Positions 36,962-44,312 of a DNA stretch of 44,552 nucleotides are shown piece by piece (position 1 is the first letter of the stretch; each line of letters starts with the position of its first letter). The notes below the pieces were generated by a model that worked only from the letters and a program-made list of their open reading frames with translations, ran no database searches and was not told the DNA's origin. The translations under genes were made by a program, and so were the position numbers. This DNA comes from an uncultured Lachnospiraceae bacterium (GTDB lineage Bacteria > Bacillota > Clostridia > Lachnospirales > Lachnospiraceae). The stretch is from contig CACYXH010000009.1 in assembly GCA_902778245.1 (NCBI GenBank), positions 1 to 44,552 on the forward strand, given 5' to 3'.

Positions 36962-39421
36962 ATGAGAGAACGGATGATAAAGATCAGAAATATTATCCTG
37001 CATATCATATTTTTAATAATCGTATTTATAGCGGCAGTTTTTGTGTTTGAACGGATGATCAATCAGGTGACGCCGGATGTGGCGGGAACCATGGCAGATT
37101 CCACTTTTCCGCTGGTCTATATGCAGAAAAACGGAGTGAATTTCAATTGTCTGAATGGATACGCAGGAGAGATGGACGTATCTTACATCCGGGACAGTAT
37201 CACTCCGCTGGATTCTAATCGGGAGCTGGATATTTGTATTCAGACGTTCAGCACTACCGTGGATGGCGTATCCTATGAGGTTACTTCTCTGGACGGACTG
37301 GAGACGATGGAAAACACCAAGGTAGTGAAATTACAGAAGGACAGTGATACACTCTCCGCTACCCTGACACTGCAGAATAAGATGCTAATGAATCAGGAGT
37401 ATATGCTGAAGATCCAGTTGAACTGTGGAGGGAGAAATATTTATTATTATACTCATGTGTTGCTGGCGGACGGGCTGCACACGCAGGATTATCTGAATTA
37501 TGTCAGCGGGTTTTACGATAAATGTGTGAATAAGACAGATCTAAATTCTATAGGTGCGGCGGTAGAGCCGGATGAGACAACGGACGAGGAGGCCACGCTG
37601 GCCTTTATGGATATTCATGACAGCGTTCCTCAACTGACTTGGTCCAACCTGAATCCTCAGATTTATTATAAACCGACACCCAGGCTGACAGAAATTAATG
37701 GTAACACGGCCACACTGACCATGGAATATCGGATTGCTTCGGTGAATACATCCGGCATTACGGAGGTCTATAATGTCCGGGAGTATTACCGTGTTCGTTA
37801 CACCGACAGCCGTGTATTTTTGCTGAATTTCGAACGGACCACAGAAGAAGTTTTCAATCCGGAAAATAATGTCCTGCAGGATAAGGGTATAAATCTGGGC
37901 ATAACGGATAAACAAGTCAATTATAAGGCAGACGGGAAAAACCGTTTCATTGCTTTTGTGCAGGAAGAGGAACTTTGGACCTATGATATCAATGCGGGAA
38001 AGCTCACCCAGATATTCGGGTTCCCCCAGAAAGAAAATATGGATTACCGGGATTTCTATGACAGAAATGACATACGGATCTTGCGTGTGGAAAACAACGG
38101 AGACGTATGGTTTACGGTGACTGGCTACATGAATCGGGGCAATCATGAAGGTGAAAACGGGGTAGCACTTTATCATTACGATGCGGGTTCTGCCATGGTG
38201 GATGAAAAACTATTCCTTGCCAGTATGGAAAGCGCAGAACTATTGATGCGGGATGTAAACAGTCTGGCCTATATTTCCGAGGATGGCACAAAGTTCAGCG
38301 TGCTGTTGGAGGAAAAGGTATATCAGATCAATGTGACTAACCGGATCTATGATGTGAAAGTAGATAATGTGGCGAACAACTGTTATGCGGCCTCTGCTTC
38401 CGGAAGGTATTTTAGTTGGTTAAAAGAAGGAGAGGAATATAATTCCCAGACGTTGTGCGTGATGGATGTGGAAACAGGTAATGTGCGGGAAATCGCCTGC
38501 AAGAGTAAGGAGCGCATTCGTCCGGTTGGCTTTATGAATGAAGATATAGTTTACGGAATTGCCAATGCTTCGGAGGTTATCGCGGAGCATGGAGGAAACG
38601 GCGTTTTTCCCATGTACAAACTGATGATTGAGGATGGAGATGGGAATGAGATCAAGCATTATGAGCCAACGGGCTATTATGTGACAGGCACAAAGCAGAC
38701 AGACAATATGCTTACCCTTACTCTGGCATTAAAAACGGGAAATAATTTTACAGAATCAACGGAGGACCATATTGTTAATACGGATACTGTAGATTCCGTT
38801 GCCATGGGTGTAGCAACAAAGACGTCTTCCAGAAAGCAGACGGAAGTGGTCCTTCGCGTGGGAACCACCGTCTCTACCAGAAATCCTCAGATTGTGAAGA
38901 GTAAGATTATCACTTACGAGACATCCAAGACTCTGGATATTCCGGTGAACCACGATCGTCAGAAGCTATATTATGTGTACGCGAAAGGAACGCTGGATTC
39001 TATTTTCACTTACCCGAACGAGGCCATTGTCCGGGCGGATGAGACGGTAGGCGTAGTGGTGGACAGCGAGGAAGCCTATGTATGGGTGCGGGGTGATAAA
39101 GGAAATTCCGCGGAGCTGGATCTGGCCAAACTGCCCGGCATCGTCACCACAGGAATTATGGATACGGATAAGCTGGAAGGAAGTATCGGAAAGAAGGTCG
39201 TGGATCTGAGCGGATGTACGCTGGATGAGGTGCTGTACTTTGTCAGCCACGGCAGACCCGTGATCGCATTGACCCAGGACGGACCAAAGACCATTGTGGG
39301 ATATGATGAGTACAATGTTTATCTGGTAGACCCAAATGGGACAGAATGGTATTACTCAGGAATGAATGACAGTACGGAGATGTTTGAAAAAGCGGGGAAT
39401 GTGTTCATCAGTTATTTGTAA
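36962..39421 (+). CDS. large membrane-anchored extracytoplasmic protein, function unknown
   Basis: An 819-residue protein with a single N-terminal transmembrane helix (about residues 10-32) and a long predicted extracellular part. Regions around 60-300 look beta-rich; 310-600 has a propeller-like repeat pattern (DGKNRFIAFVQEEELWTYDINAGKLTQIFG; SGRYFSWLKEGEEYNSQTLCVMDVETG). The C-terminal 80 residues (VLYFVSHGRPVIALTQDGPKTIVGYDEYNVYLVDPNG) resemble the C-terminal half of a peptidase C39-like domain. No CGP-type nucleophile cysteine is visible, so it is probably not an active protease. GGAGAAGGAT precedes the ATG. I do not recognise the full-length family. Confidence 0.75.
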   Translation: MRERMIKIRNIILHIIFLIIVFIAAVFVFERMINQVTPDVAGTMADSTFPLVYMQKNGVNFNCLNGYAGEMDVSYIRDSITPLDSNRELDICIQTFSTTVDGVSYEVTSLDGLETMENTKVVKLQKDSDTLSATLTLQNKMLMNQEYMLKIQLNCGGRNIYYYTHVLLADGLHTQDYLNYVSGFYDKCVNKTDLNSIGAAVEPDETTDEEATLAFMDIHDSVPQLTWSNLNPQIYYKPTPRLTEINGNTATLTMEYRIASVNTSGITEVYNVREYYRVRYTDSRVFLLNFERTTEEVFNPENNVLQDKGINLGITDKQVNYKADGKNRFIAFVQEEELWTYDINAGKLTQIFGFPQKENMDYRDFYDRNDIRILRVENNGDVWFTVTGYMNRGNHEGENGVALYHYDAGSAMVDEKLFLASMESAELLMRDVNSLAYISEDGTKFSVLLEEKVYQINVTNRIYDVKVDNVANNCYAASASGRYFSWLKEGEEYNSQTLCVMDVETGNVREIACKSKERIRPVGFMNEDIVYGIANASEVIAEHGGNGVFPMYKLMIEDGDGNEIKHYEPTGYYVTGTKQTDNMLTLTLALKTGNNFTESTEDHIVNTDTVDSVAMGVATKTSSRKQTEVVLRVGTTVSTRNPQIVKSKIITYETSKTLDIPVNHDRQKLYYVYAKGTLDSIFTYPNEAIVRADETVGVVVDSEEAYVWVRGDKGNSAELDLAKLPGIVTTGIMDTDKLEGSIGKKVVDLSGCTLDEVLYFVSHGRPVIALTQDGPKTIVGYDEYNVYLVDPNGTEWYYSGMNDSTEMFEKAGNVFISYL

Positions 39422-39443
39422 CTGTTTGTCACTCCCGGAAAAT

Positions 39444-39484
39444 ACAAAAAGGCGGGGGTGTTGCACAAAGCAACATCCCCTGCC
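39444..39484 (-). terminator. terminator of queT
   Basis: On the minus strand, arms at 39484-39470 and 39464-39451 form a stem of about 14 bp followed by TTTTTGTATTTT. It lies between convergent genes and may also stop plus-strand transcripts weakly. Confidence 0.8.
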
Positions 39485-39492
39485 TCTCTGAC

Positions 39493-39534
39493 CACCCCAA
39501 ACTTGGATTATTTTTGCATTCCGAGTTTGGGGTG
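39493..39534. terminator. second intergenic hairpin between the large protein gene and queT
   Basis: CACCCCAAACTTGG (39493-39506) pairs with CCGAGTTTGGGGTG (39521-39534), with one G-T pair. There is no T-run directly after the stem in either direction, so termination is uncertain. Confidence 0.45.
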
Positions 39535-39554
39535 CTGAATTTAAATATGATTAT

Positions 39555-40052
39555 TTATATCGAAGAGGAATTTTGAGAAAAGATCGTTCCCTTATAGCGA
39601 TCCAGCGCAAACAACAGAATCATTCCGATAACGCCGCAGGAAACCACTTCACCTAAGCCCACAGTCAGCATCATGAACGGTATCGGAAGATTGATTCCGT
39701 AGCCATAATACAGCACGAAGGGAACTACCAGCGTGTTGGCGGCGATAGGGGGAAGGGGAACCAGGAACTTGTGCTTTCTGAGCAAATAAGAAAACACTGC
39801 TCCGGCCAGCGTTGCCAGGCTTCCGCACAGGATGTCAACGGGAATAGCGCCGCCCATGAAGTTACCTATGATACACCCAATGAACAGGCCGGGGATAGCC
39901 GCCGGTGTAAAGTAGGGCAAAATAGTCAGCCCCTCCGCGAACCGTACCTGGACTTCTCCGAAACTAAGCGGGGCAAACACCACCGTCAGCACTACATAGA
40001 TGGCCGCGATAGCTGCAGCCTGGACCAGAAATAACACTTTTTTGTCTCTCAT
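39555..40052 (-). CDS. queT: queuosine precursor transporter QueT (ECF S component)
   Basis: A 165-residue integral membrane protein of the QueT family, the substrate-binding component of an ECF importer for queuosine precursors such as preQ1. Five to six hydrophobic helices are visible. Family-typical features are FAPLSFGEVQVRFAEGLTILPYFTPAAIPGLFIGCIIGNFMGGAIPVDILCGSLATL, here described by its key RFAE and GNxxGG elements. The leader carries a preQ1-I riboswitch, which supports the substrate. The ATG at 40052 follows AAAGGAG, which is part of the riboswitch tail. Confidence 0.95.
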   Translation of the reverse strand: MRDKKVLFLVQAAAIAAIYVVLTVVFAPLSFGEVQVRFAEGLTILPYFTPAAIPGLFIGCIIGNFMGGAIPVDILCGSLATLAGAVFSYLLRKHKFLVPLPPIAANTLVVPFVLYYGYGINLPIPFMMLTVGLGEVVSCGVIGMILLFALDRYKGTIFSQNSSSI

Positions 40053-40061
40053 ATTCCGTTT

Positions 40062-40105
40062 TCTCCTTTAGTTTTGTTTTACGAGTGGAAGGTCTCGAAC
40101 ACTCG
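40062..40105 (-). promoter_or_regulatory. preQ1-I riboswitch of queT
   Basis: Read on the minus strand: P1 stem CGAGTG / CACTCG (40105-40100 and 40087-40082) closes the 12-nt loop TTCGAGACCTTC, then an A-rich tail AAAACAAAACTAAAGGAG. Loop length, the TTC-N-AG-N5-C pattern and the AAAACTAA tail match the class I preQ1 aptamer. The cytosine just before the 3' P1 strand is where the ligand is recognised. The Shine-Dalgarno sequence is in the tail, so ligand binding should block translation. Confidence 0.82.
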
Positions 40106-40132
40106 ATTCATTTAACGCCGGGAATCGGCGGC

Positions 40133-40163
40133 AAGCCCGAAAAGACCTTATTTTTGAGGGCTT
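40133..40163 (-). promoter_or_regulatory. upstream hairpin with loop complementary to the riboswitch loop
   Basis: On the minus strand AAGCCC (40163-40158) pairs with GGGCTT (40138-40133) around a 19-nt loop. The loop contains AAGGTCT (40149-40143), perfectly complementary to AGACCTT (40095-40089) in the preQ1 aptamer loop. A small CGCCG/CGGCG hairpin (40116-40130) lies between the two. This could be a kissing interaction or an anti-aptamer. Confidence 0.6.
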
Positions 40164-40176
40164 CGCAACGTTCATG

Positions 40177-40205
40177 AGTATAACACGGGCAGGAGGAAAA
40201 AGCAA
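40177..40205 (-). promoter_or_regulatory. promoter of queT
   Basis: On the minus strand TTGCTT (40205-40200), 17 bp, TATACT (40182-40177). Transcription would start near 40170, giving a leader of roughly 118 nt. Confidence 0.7.
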
Positions 40206-40215
40206 GCGTTACCCC

Positions 40216-40243
40216 TTGACAAATAAAATAAATTGAATACAAT
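40216..40243 (+). promoter_or_regulatory. promoter of the peroxidase operon
   Basis: TTGACA (40216-40221), 16 bp, TACAAT (40238-40243). It is back to back with the queT promoter. Confidence 0.7.
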
Positions 40244-40253
40244 TAAATTTATA
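40238..40253. promoter_or_regulatory. OhrR-like operator
   Basis: TACAATTAAATTTATA overlaps the -10 box. It closely resembles the OhrR box half TACAATTAAATTGTA known from Bacillus. An OhrR-type regulator is the third gene of the operon, which supports autoregulation. Confidence 0.6.
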
Positions 40254-40300
40254 AAAATTAATATTAAAGACAGCATATCAGTCAGGAAAGGAGTTTGAAA

Positions 40301-40843
40301 ATGAGCATATATGATTTTAAGGTGAAGGCACAGGATGGAACGGAGATTTCTCTGGAGGGTTACAGAGGGAAGGTATTGTTGATCGTGAACACGGCCACGG
40401 GGTGCGGCTTTACCCCGCAGTATGATGAATTGCAGGGTATTTATGAGGAACATCAGAAGGATGGCTTGGAGATCCTGGATTTCCCCTGCAACCAGTTTGC
40501 GTCCCAGGCCCCCGGCAGTGATGAAGAGATCCATGATTTTTGCACCGGCCGTTTCGGGATCACGTTCCCGCAGTTTTCTAAGATTGATGTCAACGGAGAG
40601 AATGCGATCCCGCTGTATCAGTGGCTGACGGCCAATACAAAATTTGAGGGCTTCGGCAAATCTCCCATGGCTTTAATGATGGCGGGGGTTGCAAAAAAGA
40701 TGGATAAGGATTATAAAAATAATGGAAACATTAAGTGGAATTTTACAAAGTTCCTGATCGACCGGGAAGGAAATATTGCAGCCCGCTTCGAACCTACGGC
40801 CGATCTGAAAAAGGTTCAGGAGAAAATTGAGGAGGTATTATAA
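40301..40843 (+). CDS. glutathione peroxidase-family thiol peroxidase
   Basis: Reduces hydroperoxides; bacterial members usually use thioredoxin rather than glutathione. The 180-residue protein has peroxidatic Cys35 (TATGCGFTPQY), a possible resolving Cys63 in ILDFPCNQF, and the other active-site residues Gln69, Trp146 and Asn147 (KWNFTKFL). It has Cys, not selenocysteine. The ATG at 40301 follows AAAGGAG by seven bases; a TTG two codons earlier is less likely. It is the first gene of an operon with a TSCPD protein and OhrR. Confidence 0.93.
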   Translation: MSIYDFKVKAQDGTEISLEGYRGKVLLIVNTATGCGFTPQYDELQGIYEEHQKDGLEILDFPCNQFASQAPGSDEEIHDFCTGRFGITFPQFSKIDVNGENAIPLYQWLTANTKFEGFGKSPMALMMAGVAKKMDKDYKNNGNIKWNFTKFLIDREGNIAARFEPTADLKKVQEKIEEVL

Positions 40844-41103
40844 TGCGATATAATTATAAGACGGAAAATACATGCTCTCAGGTGATCAGTTTTGATATTG
40901 ATGGGAATGTGATCACCAATATTTCGTTCATGGGAGGCTGTGATGGAAATCTGAAAGCAATCTCCAAGCTGGTGGACGGTTTTACTGTAGAGCAGATCGA
41001 GAGCAAGCTGGCAGGAAACCGCTGTGGCCGCAGACCCACTTCCTGTGCGGATCAGCTGGCAAAGGCAGTGAGAGCTGCCTACAATGAACAGCAGGCAGGT
41101 TGA
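40843..41103 (+). CDS. TSCPD domain protein (TIGR03905 type)
   Basis: An 86-residue protein with cysteines in NTCSQVISF, MGGCDGNL, NRCGRR and TSCADQL. The last is the TSCPD motif, also found at the C-terminus of class II ribonucleotide reductases. Stand-alone members are of unknown function; the cysteine pattern suggests metal or redox chemistry. Its ATG overlaps the stop of the peroxidase gene by one base (TAATG) after GGAGG, so translation is coupled. Confidence 0.88.
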   Translation: MRYNYKTENTCSQVISFDIDGNVITNISFMGGCDGNLKAISKLVDGFTVEQIESKLAGNRCGRRPTSCADQLAKAVRAAYNEQQAG

Positions 41104-41108
41104 CCTTC

Positions 41109-41564
41109 ATGGATGATCATAAGTATGACGCGCTGAAAATCGAGAATCAGCTCTGTTTTCCGCTGTATGCCTGCTCCCGGGAGATTATCAAGCGGTATAA
41201 ACCATTTTTGGACGAGATCGATCTCACTTATACCCAGTACATTGCCATGATGGTAATGTGGGAACAGCGGGAAGTGAATGTAAAAGAACTGGGAAAGCGA
41301 TTGTATCTGGATTCGGGAACATTGACTCCGCTGCTGAAAAAGCTGGAGAGCAAGGGCCTTGTTTCAAGAAAACGCTCCAGGGAGGATGAACGGAATCTGA
41401 TAGTGAGCCTTACAGAAGAAGGAGAGCGGCTAAAAGAGCGGGCATTGGTGGTTCCTGCGGGTATGGCGAAATGTCTTGATTTGAATCCGGAGGAAGCAGT
41501 GACGCTATACGAGATCCTGTACAAGCTTCTGGGGGAAAATGAAATTTCTGCAAAAAAAGAATAA
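41109..41564 (+). CDS. ohrR: OhrR-type MarR-family peroxide regulator
   Basis: A 151-residue winged-helix regulator. The N-terminal IENQLCFPLYACSREI carries Cys16, equivalent to the redox-sensing Cys15 of Bacillus OhrR. The DNA-binding region is VKELGKRLYLDSGTLTPLLKKLESKGLVSRKRSREDERNLIVSLTE, here identified by the SGTLTPLLKKLE recognition helix. Organic peroxide would oxidise the cysteine and release the operator. The ATG at 41109 lies five bases after the upstream stop. OhrR normally controls the ohr peroxidase; here it accompanies a glutathione peroxidase. Confidence 0.9.
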   Translation: MDDHKYDALKIENQLCFPLYACSREIIKRYKPFLDEIDLTYTQYIAMMVMWEQREVNVKELGKRLYLDSGTLTPLLKKLESKGLVSRKRSREDERNLIVSLTEEGERLKERALVVPAGMAKCLDLNPEEAVTLYEILYKLLGENEISAKKE

Positions 41565-41592
41565 ATCAGGAAAATTATAGCATGGAAGGGTA

Positions 41593-41620
41593 TTGACAAT
41601 GCTCCAATCCATGCTATAAT
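41593..41620 (+). promoter_or_regulatory. promoter of the metal-efflux cluster
   Basis: TTGACA (41593-41598), 16 bp, TATAAT (41615-41620): both boxes are consensus. Confidence 0.85.
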
Positions 41621-41629
41621 ATTCTCAAA

Positions 41630-41651
41630 CATATGAATAAATGTTCATATG
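41630..41651. promoter_or_regulatory. ArsR/SmtB-type operator
   Basis: A perfect dyad CATATGAA-N6-TTCATATG just downstream of the -10 box. The TGAA-N6-TTCA core is the typical target of ArsR/SmtB metal sensors; the regulator is encoded at 43979. Confidence 0.8.
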
Positions 41652-41691
41652 AAAAAATATAATTCCAATAACCAGAAAGGATCGTACCGTT

Positions 41692-41910
41692 ATGAAAAAA
41701 ACTTACAAAATCGACGTGGACTGTGCTAACTGCGCAAATAAAATGGAAGAGGCCGCAAAACACACTACCGGTGTGAAAGATGCCGCCGTTAATTTCATGA
41801 CGCTGAAAATGATCGTGGAGTTCGAGGAGGGCGCAGCGCCGAAGGACGTTATGCTGGAAGTTCTGAAGAACTGCAAAAAAGTAGAAGATGACTGCGAAAT
41901 CTTTCTCTAA
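41692..41910 (+). CDS. stand-alone heavy-metal-associated (HMA) domain protein
   Basis: A 72-residue ferredoxin-fold metal-binding domain. The metal loop is D10-C11-A-N-C14, the DCxxC form found in the N-terminal domains of Zn/Cd/Pb ATPases rather than the GMTCxxC of copper proteins. A further Cys pair (NCKKVEDDCEIF) lies near the C-terminus. It most likely delivers or senses Zn/Cd for the ATPase encoded 40 bp downstream, which lacks such a domain. AAAGGA precedes the ATG. Confidence 0.92.
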   Translation: MKKTYKIDVDCANCANKMEEAAKHTTGVKDAAVNFMTLKMIVEFEEGAAPKDVMLEVLKNCKKVEDDCEIFL

Positions 41911-41950
41911 GGGGCTGTCGCAATAAGCATTAGGAATGGAGCGTGATTTT

Positions 41951-43819
41951 TTGAATAAGAAGCAAAAAAACGTCCTGATCCGCATTATCGTGGCAGCGAT
42001 CCTTATCGCCTTGCTGAAATTACTGCCCATTGACGGATGGGTAGAATTTGGGCTGTTTTTAGTCCCCTATTTTGTTATCGGCCACGATATTCTGAAAAAG
42101 GCATGGAAAGGCATCCGGAACCGGCAGGCATTTGACGAAAATTTCCTGATGGCAGTGGCCACCATCGGCGCCATTCTCCTGGGAGAGTACGTGGAGGGAG
42201 TGGCGGTTATGCTGTTCTATCAGATCGGAGAATTGTTCCAGAGCTATGCGGTGGGAAAGAGCCGAAGAAACATCAGTGAACTGATGGATATCCGCCCCGA
42301 TTATGCCAATATTGAGCGGAACGGCACCCTGGAACAGGTGGATCCGGATGAGGTGGAACCAGGTACCATCATCGTGGTACAGCCGGGAGAGAAGATTCCT
42401 ATCGACGGTATTGTGACAGAGGGAAGTACTACGCTGAATACCAGCGCGCTCACAGGTGAGAGCCTCCCGAGAGAAGTCACGGTGGGGGATGAGGTCATCA
42501 GCGGATGCATTAATCAAAGCGGCCTTCTGAAAATTCGGACCACAAGAGAATTCGGCGAATCCACAGTATCGCAGATCTTAGATCTGGTGGAAAATGCCAG
42601 TTCCAAAAAATCCAGATCGGAAAACTTTATCACAAAATTCGCGCGTTACTACACTCCGGCAGTCTGCTACAGCGCACTGGCTCTGGCCATTGTGCCGCCC
42701 CTGATCCGCGTGCTGTTTCTTGGATCATCCCCGGAATGGAGCGACTGGATCTTAAGAGCCCTGACTTTCCTGGTTATCAGCTGCCCCTGCGCATTGGTGG
42801 TGAGTATCCCGCTGAGTTTTTTCGCCGGTATCGGCGGCGCCAGCAATGCCGGGATTCTGGTAAAGGGTTCTAACTATCTGGAGACCCTCTCTCAGACCAA
42901 ATGTGTGGTGTTTGACAAGACCGGTACCATGACGCAGGGTGTATTTGAAGTGACAGGGATCCATCACAACACGATACCGGAGGAAAAACTACTGGAGTAC
43001 GCAGCCCTGGCGGAATGTCATTCCTCCCATCCTATCAGCAAGAGCCTGCAAAAAGCCTACGGCAAAATTCCGGATCAGAGCCGGGTGTCCAAGGTAGAGG
43101 AGATCAGCGGCCACGGCGTGATCGCCAGGGTGGACGATATTTCTGTGGCCGCGGGCAATGCAAAACTGATGCGGCGGATCGGAGCGGATTGCAGTGATTG
43201 TCATACGGTAGGAACCCTGGTTCACATTGCTGTTGACGGCGCCTATGCCGGTCACATCGTAATCTCCGATGTCATTAAGCCCCATGCCAAAGAAGCGATC
43301 CAGGCTCTGCGCTCCGCCGGAGTATCCAGAACTGTCATGCTCACCGGCGATGCTGAGCGTGTGGCCCGGCAGACTGCGAAGGAACTGGGCATCAGGGAAG
43401 TTTACAGCGAGCTGCTTCCCGCCGACAAGGTGAGGATCGTAGAGAGGCTTCTGAACGAAAAGAAGGCGAAAGATACCCTGGCCTTTGTGGGAGACGGCAT
43501 CAACGACGCACCCGTATTATCCAGGGCCGACATCGGTATTGCCATGGGAGCTATGGGATCTGACGCCGCTATTGAGGCCGCGGACGTCGTACTGATGGAT
43601 GACGATCCTCTGAAGATTTCCATGGCTATCCGTATTTCCCGCAAATGCCTGCGCATCGTGTATGAGAATATTTACTTTGCTATCGGCATCAAACTGATCT
43701 GCTTGTTTCTTGGAGCTTTTGGAATTGCAAATATGTGGTTTGCAATATTTGCGGATGTCGGAGTGATGGTGCTGGCAGTCCTAAATGCGATCCGGGCACT
43801 GAATGTAAAGAAATTGTGA
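41951..43819 (+). CDS. zntA: P1B-type Zn/Cd/Pb-exporting ATPase
   Basis: Exports divalent soft metals. The 622-residue protein lacks an N-terminal HMA domain and starts with a short basic segment before the first helices. Motifs: TGES (TSALTGESLP), CPC in the membrane (VISCPCALV), DKTGT phosphorylation site (VFDKTGTMTQ), the HP motif (CHSSHPIS), GDGINDAP, and the TM8 Lys (IGIKLICLF) and Asp (FADVGVMVLA) typical of Zn/Cd/Pb pumps. I prefer a TTG start at 41951, nine bases after GGAG; an ATG at 41936 has no spaced ribosome site but cannot be excluded. CadA is an equivalent name. Confidence 0.92.
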   Translation: MNKKQKNVLIRIIVAAILIALLKLLPIDGWVEFGLFLVPYFVIGHDILKKAWKGIRNRQAFDENFLMAVATIGAILLGEYVEGVAVMLFYQIGELFQSYAVGKSRRNISELMDIRPDYANIERNGTLEQVDPDEVEPGTIIVVQPGEKIPIDGIVTEGSTTLNTSALTGESLPREVTVGDEVISGCINQSGLLKIRTTREFGESTVSQILDLVENASSKKSRSENFITKFARYYTPAVCYSALALAIVPPLIRVLFLGSSPEWSDWILRALTFLVISCPCALVVSIPLSFFAGIGGASNAGILVKGSNYLETLSQTKCVVFDKTGTMTQGVFEVTGIHHNTIPEEKLLEYAALAECHSSHPISKSLQKAYGKIPDQSRVSKVEEISGHGVIARVDDISVAAGNAKLMRRIGADCSDCHTVGTLVHIAVDGAYAGHIVISDVIKPHAKEAIQALRSAGVSRTVMLTGDAERVARQTAKELGIREVYSELLPADKVRIVERLLNEKKAKDTLAFVGDGINDAPVLSRADIGIAMGAMGSDAAIEAADVVLMDDDPLKISMAIRISRKCLRIVYENIYFAIGIKLICLFLGAFGIANMWFAIFADVGVMVLAVLNAIRALNVKKL

Positions 43820-43833
43820 CGAAACATCATGCC

Positions 43834-43936
43834 TTTTGGGACGACTAAGGAAGTCATCCCAAAATCCGCCTGTCGGCGGATACGCCCCTTCGGGCCTAGG
43901 CGAGCACACTTCGGAAACACTTGATGTGTTTCCGAA
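43834..43936. repeat. cluster of hairpins between the metal ATPase and arsR genes
   Basis: Three clear hairpins stand in a row: TTTTGGGACGACT / AGTCATCCCAAAA (43834-43864, one mismatch), ATCCGCC / GGCGGAT (43864-43881), and TTCGGAAACAC / GTGTTTCCGAA (43910-43936). A weaker GCCC/GGGC pair lies between the last two. No T-run follows, so they are not standard terminators. The last shares 22 of 24 bases with 4697-4720. Confidence 0.6.
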
Positions 43937-43978
43937 CCTATAGAAAGCTGGAATGATCATGAATCGCTTCTGAAGATC

Positions 43979-44278
43979 GTGAATGAGAAGATGCCGCAGG
44001 AGGAAGAGTTATATAATCTGGCAGAGCTGTTTAAAGTTTTTGGAGATTCCACCCGCATCCGTATCCTCTTCGTCCTCTTTGAGGCGGAGGTCTGCGTCTG
44101 TGATCTGGCTCAGGCTTTGAACATGACTCAGTCCGCCATCTCCCATCAGCTCCGTATTCTGAAACAGAATAAGCTGGTGAAAAACCGCCGGGAAGGAAAA
44201 TCCATCTTTTATTCCCTGGCCGATGACCATGTGAGGACTATCATCGCCCAGGGACTGGATCACATAGAAGAGGATTAA
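43979..44278 (+). CDS. ArsR/SmtB-family metal sensor repressor
   Basis: A 99-residue winged-helix repressor. The DNA-recognition helix is in MTQSAISHQLRILKQNKLV. Two metal-site signatures are present: VCVCDL (Cys39, Cys41) in helix 3, as in CadC/ArsR, and the helix-5 zinc set D82-x-H84-x10-H95-x2-E98, as in SmtB/CzrA. It probably represses the HMA-ATPase operon through the operator at 41630-41651. A GTG start at 43979 is given; an in-frame ATG at 43991 is possible, and neither has a strong ribosome site. Confidence 0.9.
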   Translation: MNEKMPQEEELYNLAELFKVFGDSTRIRILFVLFEAEVCVCDLAQALNMTQSAISHQLRILKQNKLVKNRREGKSIFYSLADDHVRTIIAQGLDHIEED

Positions 44279-44312
44279 TAGAAGCGGCCTTTGCAAAAAT
44301 CATTATTTTTGG

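Noticed and set aside
37541..38176. A 211-codon minus-strand open frame inside the large membrane protein gene
   Set aside because: Antisense to a complete gene with good promoter and ribosome site; no independent signals.
43837..43864. First hairpin after the metal ATPase gene as a Rho-independent terminator
   Set aside because: It is followed by AAAATCC rather than a run of T, so it does not meet the usual criterion.
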